A stretch of DNA of 64,000 nucleotides from Desulfovibrio sp. Huiquan2017 (GCF_017351175.1 NZ_JAFMPN010000009.1:39519-103518), one strand, 5' to 3'. Positions 25,523 through 34,915 are shown, counted from the stretch's first letter. Notes: a model not told the origin generated them from the letters alone. Made by a program: numbers and translations.

Positions 25523-25559
25523 GAATTTGCTGGGAAAAGGGTTTGCGGACGTACGGTCA

Positions 25560-25606
25560 AACAGAAAAGCCGCCTCTTCCCTAACGGGAGCGGGACGGCT
25601 TGTCAC
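25560..25606 (-). terminator. Possible terminator after cheW
   Basis: On the minus strand AAGCCG...TCCC-GTTA-GGGA...CGGCTT forms an interrupted stem followed by TTCTG. It lies just past the cheW stop and ahead of mfd. The stem is imperfect, so this is tentative. Confidence 0.4.
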
Positions 25607-25622
25607 CAAGATTCCGTCCGGC

Positions 25623-26123
25623 CTAGACGGTGCCCAGGGCTTCCTTTTCCTCGTTGTCGAGGAGCGAGTCCAGGTCGAGCAGGATGAGCAACCGGTCATC
25701 GAGCTTACCCACGCCGTCGATGTAGTCTGCATCCATGCCCGCCACCACAGGCGGCGGCGGCTGCACGGAGTTGGCCGGAATGCGCAGGACCTCGGATACG
25801 GAATCGACCACGAAACCGACGATGATCATGTCGATCTCGATGACGATGATCCGGGTGTACTTGTCGTGCTCCTTGGACTGGAGCCCGAAACGACGGCGCA
25901 TGTCCACAATGGGAATGACCTTGCCGCGAAGGTTGATGACGCCCTCGACAAACTCGGGCGCGCGGGGCACGTTGGTGATCTCCATGGTCCGGATGATTTC
26001 CTGGACCTGGAGAATATTGACCCCGAACTCCTCGTCGCCGATGCTGAAGGTCACCAGCTGGGTCAATTCCTGATCGACCTCGCCCTCTTCGTCGTCGATG
26101 ATATCTTCAACTTCCGTTCTCAT
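25623..26123 (-). CDS. cheW: Chemotaxis coupling protein CheW
   Basis: A 166-aa scaffold linking chemoreceptors to CheA. After an acidic leader (EDIIDDEEGEVDQE) the CheW beta-barrel domain spans about residues 18-155, with FGVNILQVQEIIR, INLRGKVIPIVDMRRRFG and VDSVSEVLRIP. Start at 26123, where the protein becomes family-like. No other che genes adjoin it, although a stand-alone CheY is encoded at 50.7-51.0 kb. The acidic N-terminal leader is longer than in the E. coli protein. Confidence 0.93.
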   Translation of the reverse strand: MRTEVEDIIDDEEGEVDQELTQLVTFSIGDEEFGVNILQVQEIIRTMEITNVPRAPEFVEGVINLRGKVIPIVDMRRRFGLQSKEHDKYTRIIVIEIDMIIVGFVVDSVSEVLRIPANSVQPPPPVVAGMDADYIDGVGKLDDRLLILLDLDSLLDNEEKEALGTV

Positions 26124-26354
26124 GGCTACCCCGTCTCGGATGACCGGACGCGTCCGACGGCACGCCCCGTTTTTCAAGCTCCGAATCTGTCAACCCTACC
26201 CTTTTTTGTCAATGAGAATATCCAGCCGGTCGGAATCCTTGGAAAGAAACCGGCCGCTCTCCCTGGCGGACGGGCTTAACCGGCCGCTTTTTCTTTTTTC
26301 GCCAACGAAAAAGCCGTGTTGTGTTTTTTCTCATACTTCGTTCGTAAAGTATGG

Positions 26355-26383
26355 TTGACGCTCAAAGGATAAAGGGCTAACGT
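26355..26383 (+). promoter_or_regulatory. Candidate sigma-70 promoter for the 71-aa gene
   Basis: TTGACG (26355-26360) and TAACGT (26378-26383) are 17 bases apart, about 65 bases upstream of the gene. The -10 box is a poor match. The rest of the 325-base gap 26124-26448 shows only a repeated ACCGGCCGC and poly-T stretches; no gene was seen. Confidence 0.35.
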
Positions 26384-26448
26384 AGGTCCAACTTTGTCCC
26401 TATACATTTGATTTTTATCACCTTTTGAAATGAGGCAAGCCGCTACGC

Positions 26449-26664
26449 ATGGGTCAGTACGCCAATTTCCCCGATCACGACACGCTTGAAGCCCAAGTCA
26501 AAAGCCTGGCCGACAACGAACTCCTCGACTTCTGGGAAGAAACTCAGCAGTTGGCCAGGATGCTCGACCAGGCCGAGCAAACCGATCTGGAATACAACCC
26601 CGAATATGAGCGGGTCATTCTCCAGGAATTGCAATACCGCACCTGTTTCAAAGGCCGTATCTGA
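26449..26664 (+). CDS. Small conserved-looking hypothetical protein (71 aa)
   Basis: Not recognised as a named family. It is a 71-aa, acidic, probably helical cytosolic protein without membrane segment or signal peptide; residues about 12-45 (LEAQVKSLADNELLDFWEET onward) have amphipathic heptad character. It has one cysteine near the C terminus. It is flanked by a candidate promoter and a strong terminator, which supports a real single-gene unit. No function can be assigned. Confidence 0.7.
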   Translation: MGQYANFPDHDTLEAQVKSLADNELLDFWEETQQLARMLDQAEQTDLEYNPEYERVILQELQYRTCFKGRI

Positions 26665-26683
26665 TTTCTTCGGCCATGAAGAA

Positions 26684-26720
26684 AAAACTCCCCGCCTCAA
26701 CCGAGACGGGGAGTTTTTTT
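26684..26720. terminator. Bidirectional terminator between the 71-aa gene and ugd
   Basis: The stem AAAACTCCCCG-C-CTC / GAG-A-CGGGGAGTTTT has one mismatch, a 4-base loop AACC, and T-runs on both strands. It lies between convergent genes. Confidence 0.88.
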
Positions 26721-26740
26721 TCGTGCCCGGGACCATTCCC

Positions 26741-28078
26741 TTAGGCAACCGGGGTGCGGCCTATGGAGAAGTAGGCGAATCCGGCCTTGCCCATACGTTC
26801 GGGCGGGTACAGGTTGCGACCGTCAAAGACGATTGGAGCGGTCAGGGTACTCTTGATGCGATCGAAGTCCGGGTTACGGAACTGATTCCAATCCGTGACC
26901 ACGGCCAAGGCGTCCGCCCCTTCCAGCACGTCGTATTGGTCGTCCAGAATCTCAAGATTTTCGATGTGGCCGATCTCCTCGCGGGCGCGGGTGTTGGCCA
27001 CCGGATCGAAGGCTCGAACCTTCATGCCCTGGGCGGTCAATTCCCTGATGACTTCAGTGGCCGAGGCCTCGCGGATGTCGTCGGTATTGGCCTTGAAGGC
27101 CAGCCCCCACAGGGCCAGGGTACGGCCTTTGACGCCGCCCTGAGGCGCGAAGTACGCCTTGATCTTTTCGGCCAGAATGCGCTTCTGTGTGTTATTGACC
27201 TCGTCCACGGAGCGGATGAGTTTGGCATCGTAGCCGTGCTCGGCTGCGGTGTCGATGAGCGCCTTGACGTCCTTGGGGAAACAGGATCCGCCATAGCCCA
27301 CGCCGGGGTAAATGAAAGAATAGCCGATGCGCGAATCCGAGCCGATGCCCGCCCGCACTTCGGAGACGTCCGCCCCGACCCGCTCGCAGATGTTGGCCAC
27401 TTCGTTAATGAAGGAAATCTTGGTGGCCAGCATGCAGTTGGCCGCGTACTTGGTCATCTCGGCCGAACGCACGCCCATAACGATGAGTTTTTCCCGGCTG
27501 CGCGCGAACGGGGCGTACAGGGATTTGATGGTCGTGGCCGAATGCTCGTCCGAGGTCCCGACGATGACCCGGTCCGGCTTCATGAAGTCGTTGACCGCGT
27601 CGCCCTCCTTGAGGAACTCGGGGTTGGAGACGACATCAAAACCAATGGTCTCGCCGCGCTTTTCCAATTCGGCCTTGATGATTCCGCGTACGCGGTCGGC
27701 GGTGCCCACGGGCACGGTGGACTTGTCCACCACGATCTTGGGCGTGGTCATCTTCCTGCCGATTTCGGAGGCCACGGCGTCCACGTACTTGAGATCGCAG
27801 GAACCGTCCTCACGGCACGGAGTACCCACGGTGATGAAGACCACGTCGGCCTCATCCAGGCCCTCGCCGAGGTCCGTGGTGAAATGCAGGCGGCCCTGCT
27901 CGGTGTTGCGCCTGACTAAATCCTCCAGGCCGGGTTCATAGATGTGGACCTTGCCGCTTTCCAAGGTTTTCACGACCTTGGGATTGACGTCCACGCAAAA
28001 AATATTGTTTCCCATTTCGGCAAAGCAGGCTGCGGAAACCAAGCCCACGTAGCCGGTGCCGACGATGCACACATTCAT
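26741..28078 (-). CDS. ugd: UDP-glucose 6-dehydrogenase
   Basis: A 445-aa NAD-dependent enzyme oxidising UDP-glucose to UDP-glucuronate for surface polysaccharides. The N-terminal Rossmann motif GTGYVGLV, the central FINEVANICERVGADV segment and the catalytic cysteine motif GVGYGGSCFPKD (about residue 255) are intact. The C-terminal UDP-binding domain includes LWGLAFKANTDDIREA. It stands alone on the minus strand, divergent from pdxJ, with no glycosyltransferase cluster adjacent. Confidence 0.95.
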   Translation of the reverse strand: MNVCIVGTGYVGLVSAACFAEMGNNIFCVDVNPKVVKTLESGKVHIYEPGLEDLVRRNTEQGRLHFTTDLGEGLDEADVVFITVGTPCREDGSCDLKYVDAVASEIGRKMTTPKIVVDKSTVPVGTADRVRGIIKAELEKRGETIGFDVVSNPEFLKEGDAVNDFMKPDRVIVGTSDEHSATTIKSLYAPFARSREKLIVMGVRSAEMTKYAANCMLATKISFINEVANICERVGADVSEVRAGIGSDSRIGYSFIYPGVGYGGSCFPKDVKALIDTAAEHGYDAKLIRSVDEVNNTQKRILAEKIKAYFAPQGGVKGRTLALWGLAFKANTDDIREASATEVIRELTAQGMKVRAFDPVANTRAREEIGHIENLEILDDQYDVLEGADALAVVTDWNQFRNPDFDRIKSTLTAPIVFDGRNLYPPERMGKAGFAYFSIGRTPVA

Positions 28079-28255
28079 ATGGCGTTGCTCCGGATAGAGT
28101 TTCTATGCGTTTTCAGGCAAAGCGGATACCGTGTACGGCCAGGCGCGTCAACACGAATGCAGGTGGCCTCCGAAATACCGCGCCTATTGCCATTCCGCAT
28201 CAGGTACCTTACTTAATGAGGATATTATGCAATCAGGCACTCGGAGGATAATACA

Positions 28256-28981
28256 ATGCCGGTACTCGTAGTCAACGTCGATCATGTGGCCACCCTGCGC
28301 CAGGCCAGAATGGGCATCGAGCCCGAACCCGTGACCGCAGCCTATATGGCGGAGCTGGCCGGGGCCACGGGCATCATCGTTCACCTGCGCGAAGACCGCC
28401 GCCATATCCAGGACCGCGACGTGCGCCTCATCAAGGAGACATGCAACACCCGGCTGCACCTGGAAATGGCCGCCACGGCCGAGATGCAGGGAATCGCCCT
28501 GGACGTCGAGCCCGAAATGGTCTGCCTGGTGCCGGAGAAGCGCAAGGAACTGACCACCGAGGGCGGCTTGAATTGCATCGGACGCGAAGCCGAGCTCAAG
28601 GAATTCCTGGCCCCTATCCATGAAAAGGGCATCCGCTCCAGCCTGTTCATCGACGCCGACCCCAAGCAGATCGAGGCGGCCATCGCCACGGGCACGGAAT
28701 TCATCGAAGTCCACACCGGGCACTACGCCGATGCCAAGGCGTACAGCCAGCGGCGTGTGGAGCTGGAAAAAATTCTCAAGTCCATCTCCCTGGCCCGGGA
28801 CATCGGTCTCAAGGTCAACCTCGGCCATGGTCTGAACTACCGCAACATCCTCAATTTCAAGGATGTGCCCGGCATCAGCGAATACTCCATCGGCCACGCC
28901 ATCATGGCCCGGGCCATCTACGTGGGCCTGGACCGCGCGGTCCGGGACATGGCCGAACTGGTCCGGTCCTTCGCGGACTAG
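28256..28981 (+). CDS. pdxJ: Pyridoxine 5'-phosphate synthase
   Basis: A 241-aa TIM-barrel enzyme making pyridoxine 5'-phosphate from deoxyxylulose 5-phosphate and 3-amino-1-hydroxyacetone phosphate. It starts [18 protein letters not shown], as the family does. [20 protein letters not shown] sequence is present as [15 protein letters not shown], and GHGLNYRNI near the end matches a phosphate-binding loop. GGAGG precedes the ATG. It is first of a seven-gene operon ending in cimA. A TATTAT at 28223-28228 may be its -10 box. Confidence 0.95.
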   Translation: MPVLVVNVDHVATLRQARMGIEPEPVTAAYMAELAGATGIIVHLREDRRHIQDRDVRLIKETCNTRLHLEMAATAEMQGIALDVEPEMVCLVPEKRKELTTEGGLNCIGREAELKEFLAPIHEKGIRSSLFIDADPKQIEAAIATGTEFIEVHTGHYADAKAYSQRRVELEKILKSISLARDIGLKVNLGHGLNYRNILNFKDVPGISEYSIGHAIMARAIYVGLDRAVRDMAELVRSFAD

Positions 28982-29001
28982 CGGGCAAACGGAATCACGG
29001 C

Positions 29002-29379
29002 ATGATCAAGGGAACGGGCATCGACCTGACGGAATTGGACCGCATCCAGGCCCTCTGGGACCGGTACGGGGAACGGTTCGCCCGGAAAATCCTGACCGAC
29101 CGGGAGCGGGAGCAGCTTCCCAGACGCAATCCCGTGCCGCGCCTGGCCGCCCTCTTCGCCTGCAAGGAGGCGGCGGTCAAGGCCCTGGGCACCGGCTTCA
29201 CCGAAGGCATCCACTTCAAGTGCATCGAAGTCCTGCACCACGCCAACGGCAAGCCCGAAATCGGCTTTCTCGGCAAAGGCCTGGCCCGCTGCGAACGCCT
29301 GGGCGTGACCAAAGCGCACGTATCCATGACCCATTCCCGCGATGCCGCCGCCGCCACCGTGATATTGGAAGGACATTAA
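29002..29379 (+). CDS. acpS: Holo-[acyl-carrier-protein] synthase
   Basis: A 125-aa trimeric phosphopantetheinyl transferase that activates acyl carrier protein. Conserved GTGIDLTELDRI holds the Mg2+-binding Asp, and FACKEAAVKALGTG holds the catalytic Glu and Lys. Twenty bases separate it from pdxJ and 21 from nnr, in the same direction; the pdxJ-acpS-nnr order is common in proteobacteria. Full length. Confidence 0.95.
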   Translation: MIKGTGIDLTELDRIQALWDRYGERFARKILTDREREQLPRRNPVPRLAALFACKEAAVKALGTGFTEGIHFKCIEVLHHANGKPEIGFLGKGLARCERLGVTKAHVSMTHSRDAAAATVILEGH

Positions 29380-29400
29380 CCCCAGTCCACAGGAGAGCTC

Positions 29401-30951
29401 ATGCTGTCGCCCCTTCCGACCCCCGCCGAAATGGCCGTATGGGACCGGGAAACCATCCGCACCATCGGCATTCCCGGCGTGACTCTCATGGAGTCCGCCT
29501 CTCATGGAATAGTTAATGTGTTGCTTGAAGAATACGGCGACATCAACGGTGCAAAGATCTATTGCTTCGCCGGTTCCGGGAACAACGGCGGGGACGCCTT
29601 TGCCGTAGCCCGCCACCTGAACGATTTCGGGGCCGAAGTCACGGTCTTTCACACCCGGCCCAAGAAGGCGTATCGGGGCGAAACCCGGACGAACCTGCTG
29701 TGGGCGCAAAAACTCGACATCCCTCTGGTGCATCTGGCCGGAATGAATCCCGACGCCCTGCCCCAGCCCGATATCATCGTGGACGGCCTGCTCGGCACCG
29801 GCTTTCACGGGCCCCTGCGCGAGGACGTCCTGAATCTGGTGCGAGCCGTCAACCGGCTGGGCGAACGCGCCTTCGTCCTGGCCGTGGACATTCCCTCGGG
29901 GCTGAACGGCCTCACCGGACGCCCCCAGCCCGACGCGGTCCGGGCCGACGCTACGGCCACTCTCCAGGCCCCGAAACTGGGCCTGGTCCTGCCCGACGCC
30001 CGGCCCTACACCGGCGTGCTGCATGTCTGCCCCATCGGCATTCCCCGCAAAATCCGGGAAGACCACCCGCCCAGGCACCAGCTCATCACCGGGGAAATCA
30101 TGAACGCCCTGCCCGCCCCGGCCCGCGACATGCACAAGGGCAGCGCCGGGCATGTTCTGGTGGTCGGAGGCAGCATCGGCCTGACCGGCGCGCCGCATCT
30201 GGCCGCCCTGGCCGGACTGCGTGGCGGAGCCGGACTGGTCTCCGTGGCCTGCCCCGCCGGGCTGGCCGACGCCGTCAAGGCGGGGTCCCCGGACATCATG
30301 ACTCTGCCGCTGGGCACAGGCAACGCCTGGACCCGAGACATGGCCGCCTCGCTGAAGGCCGAGCTCCATCGCTTCGACGCTGTGGTCCTCGGGCCCGGCC
30401 TGGGCCGCACGCCTAAGGCCACAGCCTTCGCCCTGGACCTCGTCGCCGCCTGCAACGTCCCCCTGGTCGTGGACGCGGACGCCCTTTTCGCCCTGGCCGC
30501 TGTCCCAGGGTCCCTCGGGGCGATGCCCGAACAGGCCGTACTCACCCCCCATCCGGGCGAGATGGCCCGGTTGCTCGGCGTGGGGACGTCGGAAATCCAG
30601 GCCGACCGCCTGACCGCCGTGGACCGCTTCCTGTCCGTCTGCGACGCCACATTGGTGCTCAAGGGCGCAGGCACGCTGGTGGCCGACCGGGACATGACCT
30701 GCGTTTCCCCCTTCGCCGAGCCGAATCTGTCCGTGGGCGGCTCCGGCGACGTCTTGTCCGGTCTCGTCGGCGCACTCCTGGCCGGGGGACTCTCTCCCCT
30801 GCACGCGGCCTGTACCGGCGTTTTCTGGCACGGTCTGGCCGGACGCGCCCTGAACAACGAATTTCCCGCACGCGGCAACCTCGCGTCCGAAATCGCCAAC
30901 ATGCTGCCCCATACGGCGGCAGCCTTCACCAAGGAGCCTGAATCATGCTGA
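29401..30951 (+). CDS. nnr: Bifunctional NAD(P)H-hydrate epimerase / ADP-dependent NAD(P)H-hydrate dehydratase
   Basis: A 516-aa repair enzyme that restores damaged NAD(P)H hydrates. The N-terminal epimerase (YjeF_N, about 1-215) has GSGNNGGDAFAVARHL. The C-terminal carbohydrate-kinase-like dehydratase (about 230-505) has GGSIGLTGAPHLAA, LTPHPGEMARLLG and NLSVGGSGDVLSG. The fusion is the normal bacterial arrangement. It overlaps the start of the CBS gene by 7 bases, implying coupled translation. Confidence 0.95.
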   Translation: MLSPLPTPAEMAVWDRETIRTIGIPGVTLMESASHGIVNVLLEEYGDINGAKIYCFAGSGNNGGDAFAVARHLNDFGAEVTVFHTRPKKAYRGETRTNLLWAQKLDIPLVHLAGMNPDALPQPDIIVDGLLGTGFHGPLREDVLNLVRAVNRLGERAFVLAVDIPSGLNGLTGRPQPDAVRADATATLQAPKLGLVLPDARPYTGVLHVCPIGIPRKIREDHPPRHQLITGEIMNALPAPARDMHKGSAGHVLVVGGSIGLTGAPHLAALAGLRGGAGLVSVACPAGLADAVKAGSPDIMTLPLGTGNAWTRDMAASLKAELHRFDAVVLGPGLGRTPKATAFALDLVAACNVPLVVDADALFALAAVPGSLGAMPEQAVLTPHPGEMARLLGVGTSEIQADRLTAVDRFLSVCDATLVLKGAGTLVADRDMTCVSPFAEPNLSVGGSGDVLSGLVGALLAGGLSPLHAACTGVFWHGLAGRALNNEFPARGNLASEIANMLPHTAAAFTKEPESC

Positions 30952-31394
30952 AAGCCAAAGACATCATGACCACCGAATGCATCACCCTGACCCCGGAAAC
31001 CGATATCGCCACCGCGGCCAAGGTCCTTCTCGACAAGAAGATCAACGGCGCGCCGGTCCTGGATGACGGCAAGGTGGTCGGCGTGCTCTGCCAATCCGAT
31101 CTGGTGGCCCAGCAGAAGAAGATCACCCTGCCTTCCTTCTTCACGCTGCTGGACGGGGTCATTCCCCTCTCCTCCCACGACGAACTGGACCGCGAAATGA
31201 CCAAGATCGCCGCCCTCAAGGTGGGCGACGCCATGACCGCGGCCCCGACCTTCGTTCAACCCGAGACCTCCATCGAGGATGTGGCCACCCTGATGGCCAA
31301 CCAGAAACTCTACACCTTGCCCGTGATCGAGAACGGCAAACTCGTCGGCGTTGTCGGCAAGGAAGACGTGCTCAAGACCCTGCTCAAGGATTAG
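30945..31394 (+). CDS. Two-CBS-domain protein
   Basis: A 149-aa protein made almost only of a CBS pair (Bateman module): repeat 1 (DIMTTECITLTPETDIATAA, about 5-60) and repeat 2 (DAMTAAPTFVQPETSIEDVA, about 95-148), each ending in a V-G-V strand. Such stand-alone proteins bind adenine nucleotides and regulate partners. The partner is unknown. The overlap with nnr hints at a tie to adenylate or nicotinamide nucleotide status, which is inference. Confidence 0.9.
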   Translation: MLKAKDIMTTECITLTPETDIATAAKVLLDKKINGAPVLDDGKVVGVLCQSDLVAQQKKITLPSFFTLLDGVIPLSSHDELDREMTKIAALKVGDAMTAAPTFVQPETSIEDVATLMANQKLYTLPVIENGKLVGVVGKEDVLKTLLKD

Positions 31395-31409
31395 GGGTCG
31401 GAACCGGCA

Positions 31410-31883
31410 ATGCGTCTCACCCTGCATCTTCCCGACAGCGACGCCACCGTGGCCCTGGGCCGCGCCCTGGCGTCCGTCCTGTCCGAAATGGACGCACCCC
31501 CGGCTTTGCTCTTGCAAGGCGACCTGGGATCGGGCAAAACCACGTTGGTCAGGGGTTTCGTGGAATCCCTGCCCGGCGCGGAGGCGGCGGAGGTCTCAAG
31601 CCCGAGCTTCAACATCTGCAATCTGTATCCGACGACCCCCGGGGTGGCCCATTTCGACCTCTACCGACTGGAAGGCATGGAGCCGGACGACGCCCTGTTC
31701 GACGCCTTCGAGGACCCTGAAACGATCACCATCGTGGAATGGATACAGTACCTGCCCAGGGAAATGTGGCCACAAGACGCCCTTTTCCTGGAATGGACCC
31801 CGTCGGACACTGGACGAAGCCTCGTATTGCATGCGATGGGAGGTGCGGCCGGGGACGTCGTCAACGCCCTGCGGCCCGAGTGA
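31410..31883 (+). CDS. tsaE: tRNA threonylcarbamoyladenosine biosynthesis ATPase TsaE
   Basis: A 157-aa P-loop protein of the TsaBDE complex that makes t6A37 in ANN-decoding tRNAs. Walker A GDLGSGKTTLVRGF is at about residues 35-48. The SPSFNICNLYP segment matches the usual SPTF-hxN-x-Y region, and HFDLYRLEG follows. The C terminus is slightly divergent. It sits in the pdxJ-cimA operon, 15 bases after the CBS gene. TrmO, which methylates t6A, is encoded later in the window. Confidence 0.92.
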   Translation: MRLTLHLPDSDATVALGRALASVLSEMDAPPALLLQGDLGSGKTTLVRGFVESLPGAEAAEVSSPSFNICNLYPTTPGVAHFDLYRLEGMEPDDALFDAFEDPETITIVEWIQYLPREMWPQDALFLEWTPSDTGRSLVLHAMGGAAGDVVNALRPE

Positions 31884-31914
31884 AAACCGTATCTAGAGAA
31901 AGCAGTATCGAAGA

Positions 31915-33144
31915 ATGAACATCGTCGTACAAAAATTCGGAGGCACATCGGTCCGCAACCTGGAATGCCAGCGCCAGGTCATGCAGAAGGTCCTGCGCCC
32001 CTACCGCGAAGGCAATAAGGTCATCGTGGTGCTCTCGGCCATGTCCGGAGAGACCAACCGGCTGCTGGAACTGGCCAACGAATGGTCGGACAACCCCGAC
32101 CCGGCCGAGGCGGACGCCCTGGTCTCCACCGGCGAGCAGATCTCCTGCGCGCTGTTCGCCATGCTCCTCAAGCAACAAGGCGTCAAATGCCGCTCCGTCC
32201 TCGGTTTCCAGGCCCCGGTCAAAACCGACTGTTGCTACGGCAAGGCCCGGATCACCGACATCGACCAGAATCAACTCATGGGCATGCTCCAGGAATACGA
32301 CATCCTGGTGGTCGCGGGCTTCCAGGGGTGCGACGAGAACATGCGCATCACCACCCTGGGACGCGGCGGCTCCGACACCTCGGCCGTGGCCCTGGCGGCG
32401 GCCATCAAGGCCGACGTCTGCGAAATCTACACCGACGTGACCGGCGTTTTCACCACGGACCCGAACCTCTGCGCCGACGCCCGCAAGATCGACCGCATTT
32501 CCTACGACGAGATGCTCGAAATGGCCAGCATGGGGGCCAAGGTGCTCCAGATCCGCAGCGTTGAGTTCGCCAAAAAATACAATGTAACCGTTCATGTCCG
32601 CTCCACCTTTTCCGACGAGCCGGGCACCATAGTCACCCAGGAGGATGAAAACATGGAAGCCGTCATGGTTTCGGGCATCGCTTATGATAAAGATCAGGCC
32701 CGCATCACGCTCATACACGTGAAGGACACCCCCGGCGTGTCCGCCCAGATTTTCTCCCCCCTGGCCGAAAAGAAAATTCTCGTGGACATGATCGTCCAGA
32801 ACCCGTCCAAGGACGGCCTCACCGACATGACCTTCACCGTGCCCCGCGCCGACGTGAAGCAGACCATCAACACCCTGGAAAAACTAAAATACGAAATCGG
32901 CTACGAGGAGTTGTCCAGCAATTTGAACGTCGCCAAGGTCTCGATTATCGGCGTCGGCATGCGTAACCATTCCGGTGTGGCCTCCACGGCCTTCCGGGCG
33001 CTTGCCGATGAGAACGTGAACATTCTGATGATCAGCACCTCCGAGATCAAGATCACCTGCTTGATCGACGACAAGTACACCGAATTGGCCGTACGCACAC
33101 TCCATAAAGCCTTCAACTTGGAGGAAGGCAAACACATCGAGTAA
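31915..33144 (+). CDS. lysC: Aspartate kinase
   Basis: A 409-aa enzyme that phosphorylates L-aspartate, the entry step to lysine, threonine and methionine. The amino-acid-kinase fold (about 1-245) starts VVQKFGGTSV, with GRGGSDTSAVALAAA as the substrate loop. Two ACT domains follow (about 265-400) and should give feedback control by lysine and/or threonine. It is not fused to homoserine dehydrogenase. It lies 3 bases before cimA. Confidence 0.96.
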   Translation: MNIVVQKFGGTSVRNLECQRQVMQKVLRPYREGNKVIVVLSAMSGETNRLLELANEWSDNPDPAEADALVSTGEQISCALFAMLLKQQGVKCRSVLGFQAPVKTDCCYGKARITDIDQNQLMGMLQEYDILVVAGFQGCDENMRITTLGRGGSDTSAVALAAAIKADVCEIYTDVTGVFTTDPNLCADARKIDRISYDEMLEMASMGAKVLQIRSVEFAKKYNVTVHVRSTFSDEPGTIVTQEDENMEAVMVSGIAYDKDQARITLIHVKDTPGVSAQIFSPLAEKKILVDMIVQNPSKDGLTDMTFTVPRADVKQTINTLEKLKYEIGYEELSSNLNVAKVSIIGVGMRNHSGVASTAFRALADENVNILMISTSEIKITCLIDDKYTELAVRTLHKAFNLEEGKHIE

Positions 33145-33147
33145 CCG

Positions 33148-34743
33148 ATGCAACAAATCACGATATATGACACGACGTTGAGAGACGGAGCCCAGGCCGA
33201 AGAACTGAATCTGACCACCCAGGACAAGATCCGCATAGCCCAGAAGCTGGACGACTTGGGCATCCATTACATCGAGGGGGGCTGGCCCGGCTCCAACCCC
33301 ACGGACAAGAAGTTTTTCGACGCGGTCCGGTCCTGCACCTTCAAAAACGCCAAGCTGGCCGCCTTCGGGTCCACGCACATGGCCAAGTTCACGCCCGAGA
33401 AGGACCCGAATCTGGCTGGACTGCTTGAGGCCGAAACCCCGGTGGTGACCATCTTCGGCAAGACCTGGGACATCCATGCAACCATAGCACTGGGCGTCCC
33501 GCTTGAGCGCAACCTGGAACTCATCGCCAACTCCGTGGCCTACCTCAAGGCCCGGGTGGACGAGGTCATCTTCGACGCCGAGCACTTCTTCGACGGGTAC
33601 AAGCGCAACCCCGAATACGCCATGAAAGCCCTGAACGCCGCGCTTGAAGCCGGCGCCGACCGGCTTGTCCTCTGCGACACCAACGGCGGCTCCCTGACCA
33701 GCGAGATAGGCGAGGCCGTGCGGGCCGTGCGCGAAAAACTTCCCGAAGCGCGCCTGGGCGTGCACGCCCACAACGACTCCGAACTGGCCGTGGCCAACTC
33801 CCTGGAAGCGGTCCGCCTCGGCGCGGTCCAAGTCCAGGGCACCATCAACGGCTACGGCGAGCGGTGCGGCAACGCCAACCTCTGCTCGGTCATCCCCAAC
33901 CTCGAACTCAAGATGGGCTTCACCGTCATCGGTCGAGACAACCTGGCGAAACTCCAACCCATTTCGAACTTCGTCAGCGAAATAGCCAACCTGCGGCCAT
34001 TCATGCGCCAACCCTTCGTGGGCGCGTCCGCCTTTGCCCACAAAGGCGGTATCCACGTCAGCGCCATCCTCAAGGATGCCCGGACCTACGAGCACATCCC
34101 GCCCGAAACCGTGGGCAACGAGCGCCGCGTACTCCTCTCGGACCAGGCGGGCAAATCCAACATCCTGTTCAAGGCCCATGAGCTGGGCTACAAGCTGGAA
34201 AAAGACGATCCCACCGTGGATCGACTGCTCAAGGAACTCAAGATCAAGGAAAGCATGGGCTACGAATACTCCGTGGCCGACGCCTCCTTCGAACTCGTGC
34301 TCCGCCAGACCTTGGGCCAGCCCCTCCACTATTTCCACTTCCGAAACTTCTTCGTGGTGGACGCCAAGCGCGAGGAAGACCCCGAACCCATGTCCGAGGC
34401 CACGGTCATCGTGGACGTCAAGGGGCAGCAGGAACACACTGCGGCCACCGGCCTGGGCCCGGTCAACGCCTTGGACCAGGCTCTGCGCAAGGGACTGGAA
34501 CGTTTCTACCCTGGGCTCAAGGAGATGCGCCTGCTCGACTTCAAAGTCCGCGTCCTGTCCGGCGCGGTGCGCGACACCGGAGGCACGGCCTCCTTTGTCC
34601 GCGTCCTGGTCGAAAGCGGCGACAAAACCGACCATTGGACGACCATGGGCGTGTCCCACAACATCATTGAGGCATCTTGGCAGGCCGTCGTCGATGCCAT
34701 CAACTACAAGCTCTTCAAGGATGAAATGGCTGCGGCCGAATAG
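33148..34743 (+). CDS. cimA: (R)-citramalate synthase
   Basis: A 531-aa enzyme condensing pyruvate and acetyl-CoA to citramalate, giving 2-oxobutyrate for isoleucine without threonine deaminase. The HMGL-like TIM barrel starts YDTTLRDGAQAEEL, with metal-binding HAHNDSELAVANS and NGYGERCGNAN. The C-terminal LeuA-type allosteric domain (about 400-520) is complete. Length and sequence fit the CimA branch better than 2-isopropylmalate synthase or homocitrate synthase. It is the last gene of the operon. Confidence 0.92.
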   Translation: MQQITIYDTTLRDGAQAEELNLTTQDKIRIAQKLDDLGIHYIEGGWPGSNPTDKKFFDAVRSCTFKNAKLAAFGSTHMAKFTPEKDPNLAGLLEAETPVVTIFGKTWDIHATIALGVPLERNLELIANSVAYLKARVDEVIFDAEHFFDGYKRNPEYAMKALNAALEAGADRLVLCDTNGGSLTSEIGEAVRAVREKLPEARLGVHAHNDSELAVANSLEAVRLGAVQVQGTINGYGERCGNANLCSVIPNLELKMGFTVIGRDNLAKLQPISNFVSEIANLRPFMRQPFVGASAFAHKGGIHVSAILKDARTYEHIPPETVGNERRVLLSDQAGKSNILFKAHELGYKLEKDDPTVDRLLKELKIKESMGYEYSVADASFELVLRQTLGQPLHYFHFRNFFVVDAKREEDPEPMSEATVIVDVKGQQEHTAATGLGPVNALDQALRKGLERFYPGLKEMRLLDFKVRVLSGAVRDTGGTASFVRVLVESGDKTDHWTTMGVSHNIIEASWQAVVDAINYKLFKDEMAAAE

Positions 34744-34762
34744 CCGAAGCCTCCGGCGGCCG

Positions 34763-34812
34763 GGGGAAGGGAGCGGGAGCCCCTTTGAAAAAGGTTCTCC
34801 CTCTCCCCTTCC
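34763..34812. repeat. 50-base imperfect inverted repeat (REP-like) after cimA
   Basis: The left arm (34763-34786) and right arm (34790-34812) pair with a few mismatches around a loop of about 3 bases, giving a long purine/pyrimidine-rich hairpin. Similar hairpins are frequent between genes in this group, but no second copy was seen here. In the rest of the 382-base gap 34744-35125 there is a terminator and a small TCTCGAA/TTCGAGA stem at 34989-35009; no gene. Confidence 0.5.
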
Positions 34813-34880
34813 GCCGGGTCCCCATCCCCTTTCCCTTCCTAAACTTTTTAGCGCCGCTTCGCAGGGAAATACTGCATGAC

Positions 34881-34915
34881 AAAGCCCCCCGGCTCTACTG
34901 AGCCAGGGGGCTTTT
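34881..34915. terminator. Terminator of the pdxJ-cimA operon (possibly bidirectional)
   Basis: The stem AAGCCCCC-c-GGCTC / GAGCC-a-GGGGGCTT has one mismatch and loop TACT, followed by TTTTCTT on the plus strand. It could also serve gap from the other side. Confidence 0.85.

Noticed and set aside
25523..25732. N-terminal extension of mfd into cheW
   Set aside because: The added residues do not resemble Mfd and overlap cheW coding sequence; the ATG at 25522 gives the family length.
28978..30912. A 644-codon minus-strand open frame opposite acpS and nnr
   Set aside because: It lies antisense to two clear genes and has the Gly/His/Gln-rich composition of GC-rich shadow frames, with no family motifs.
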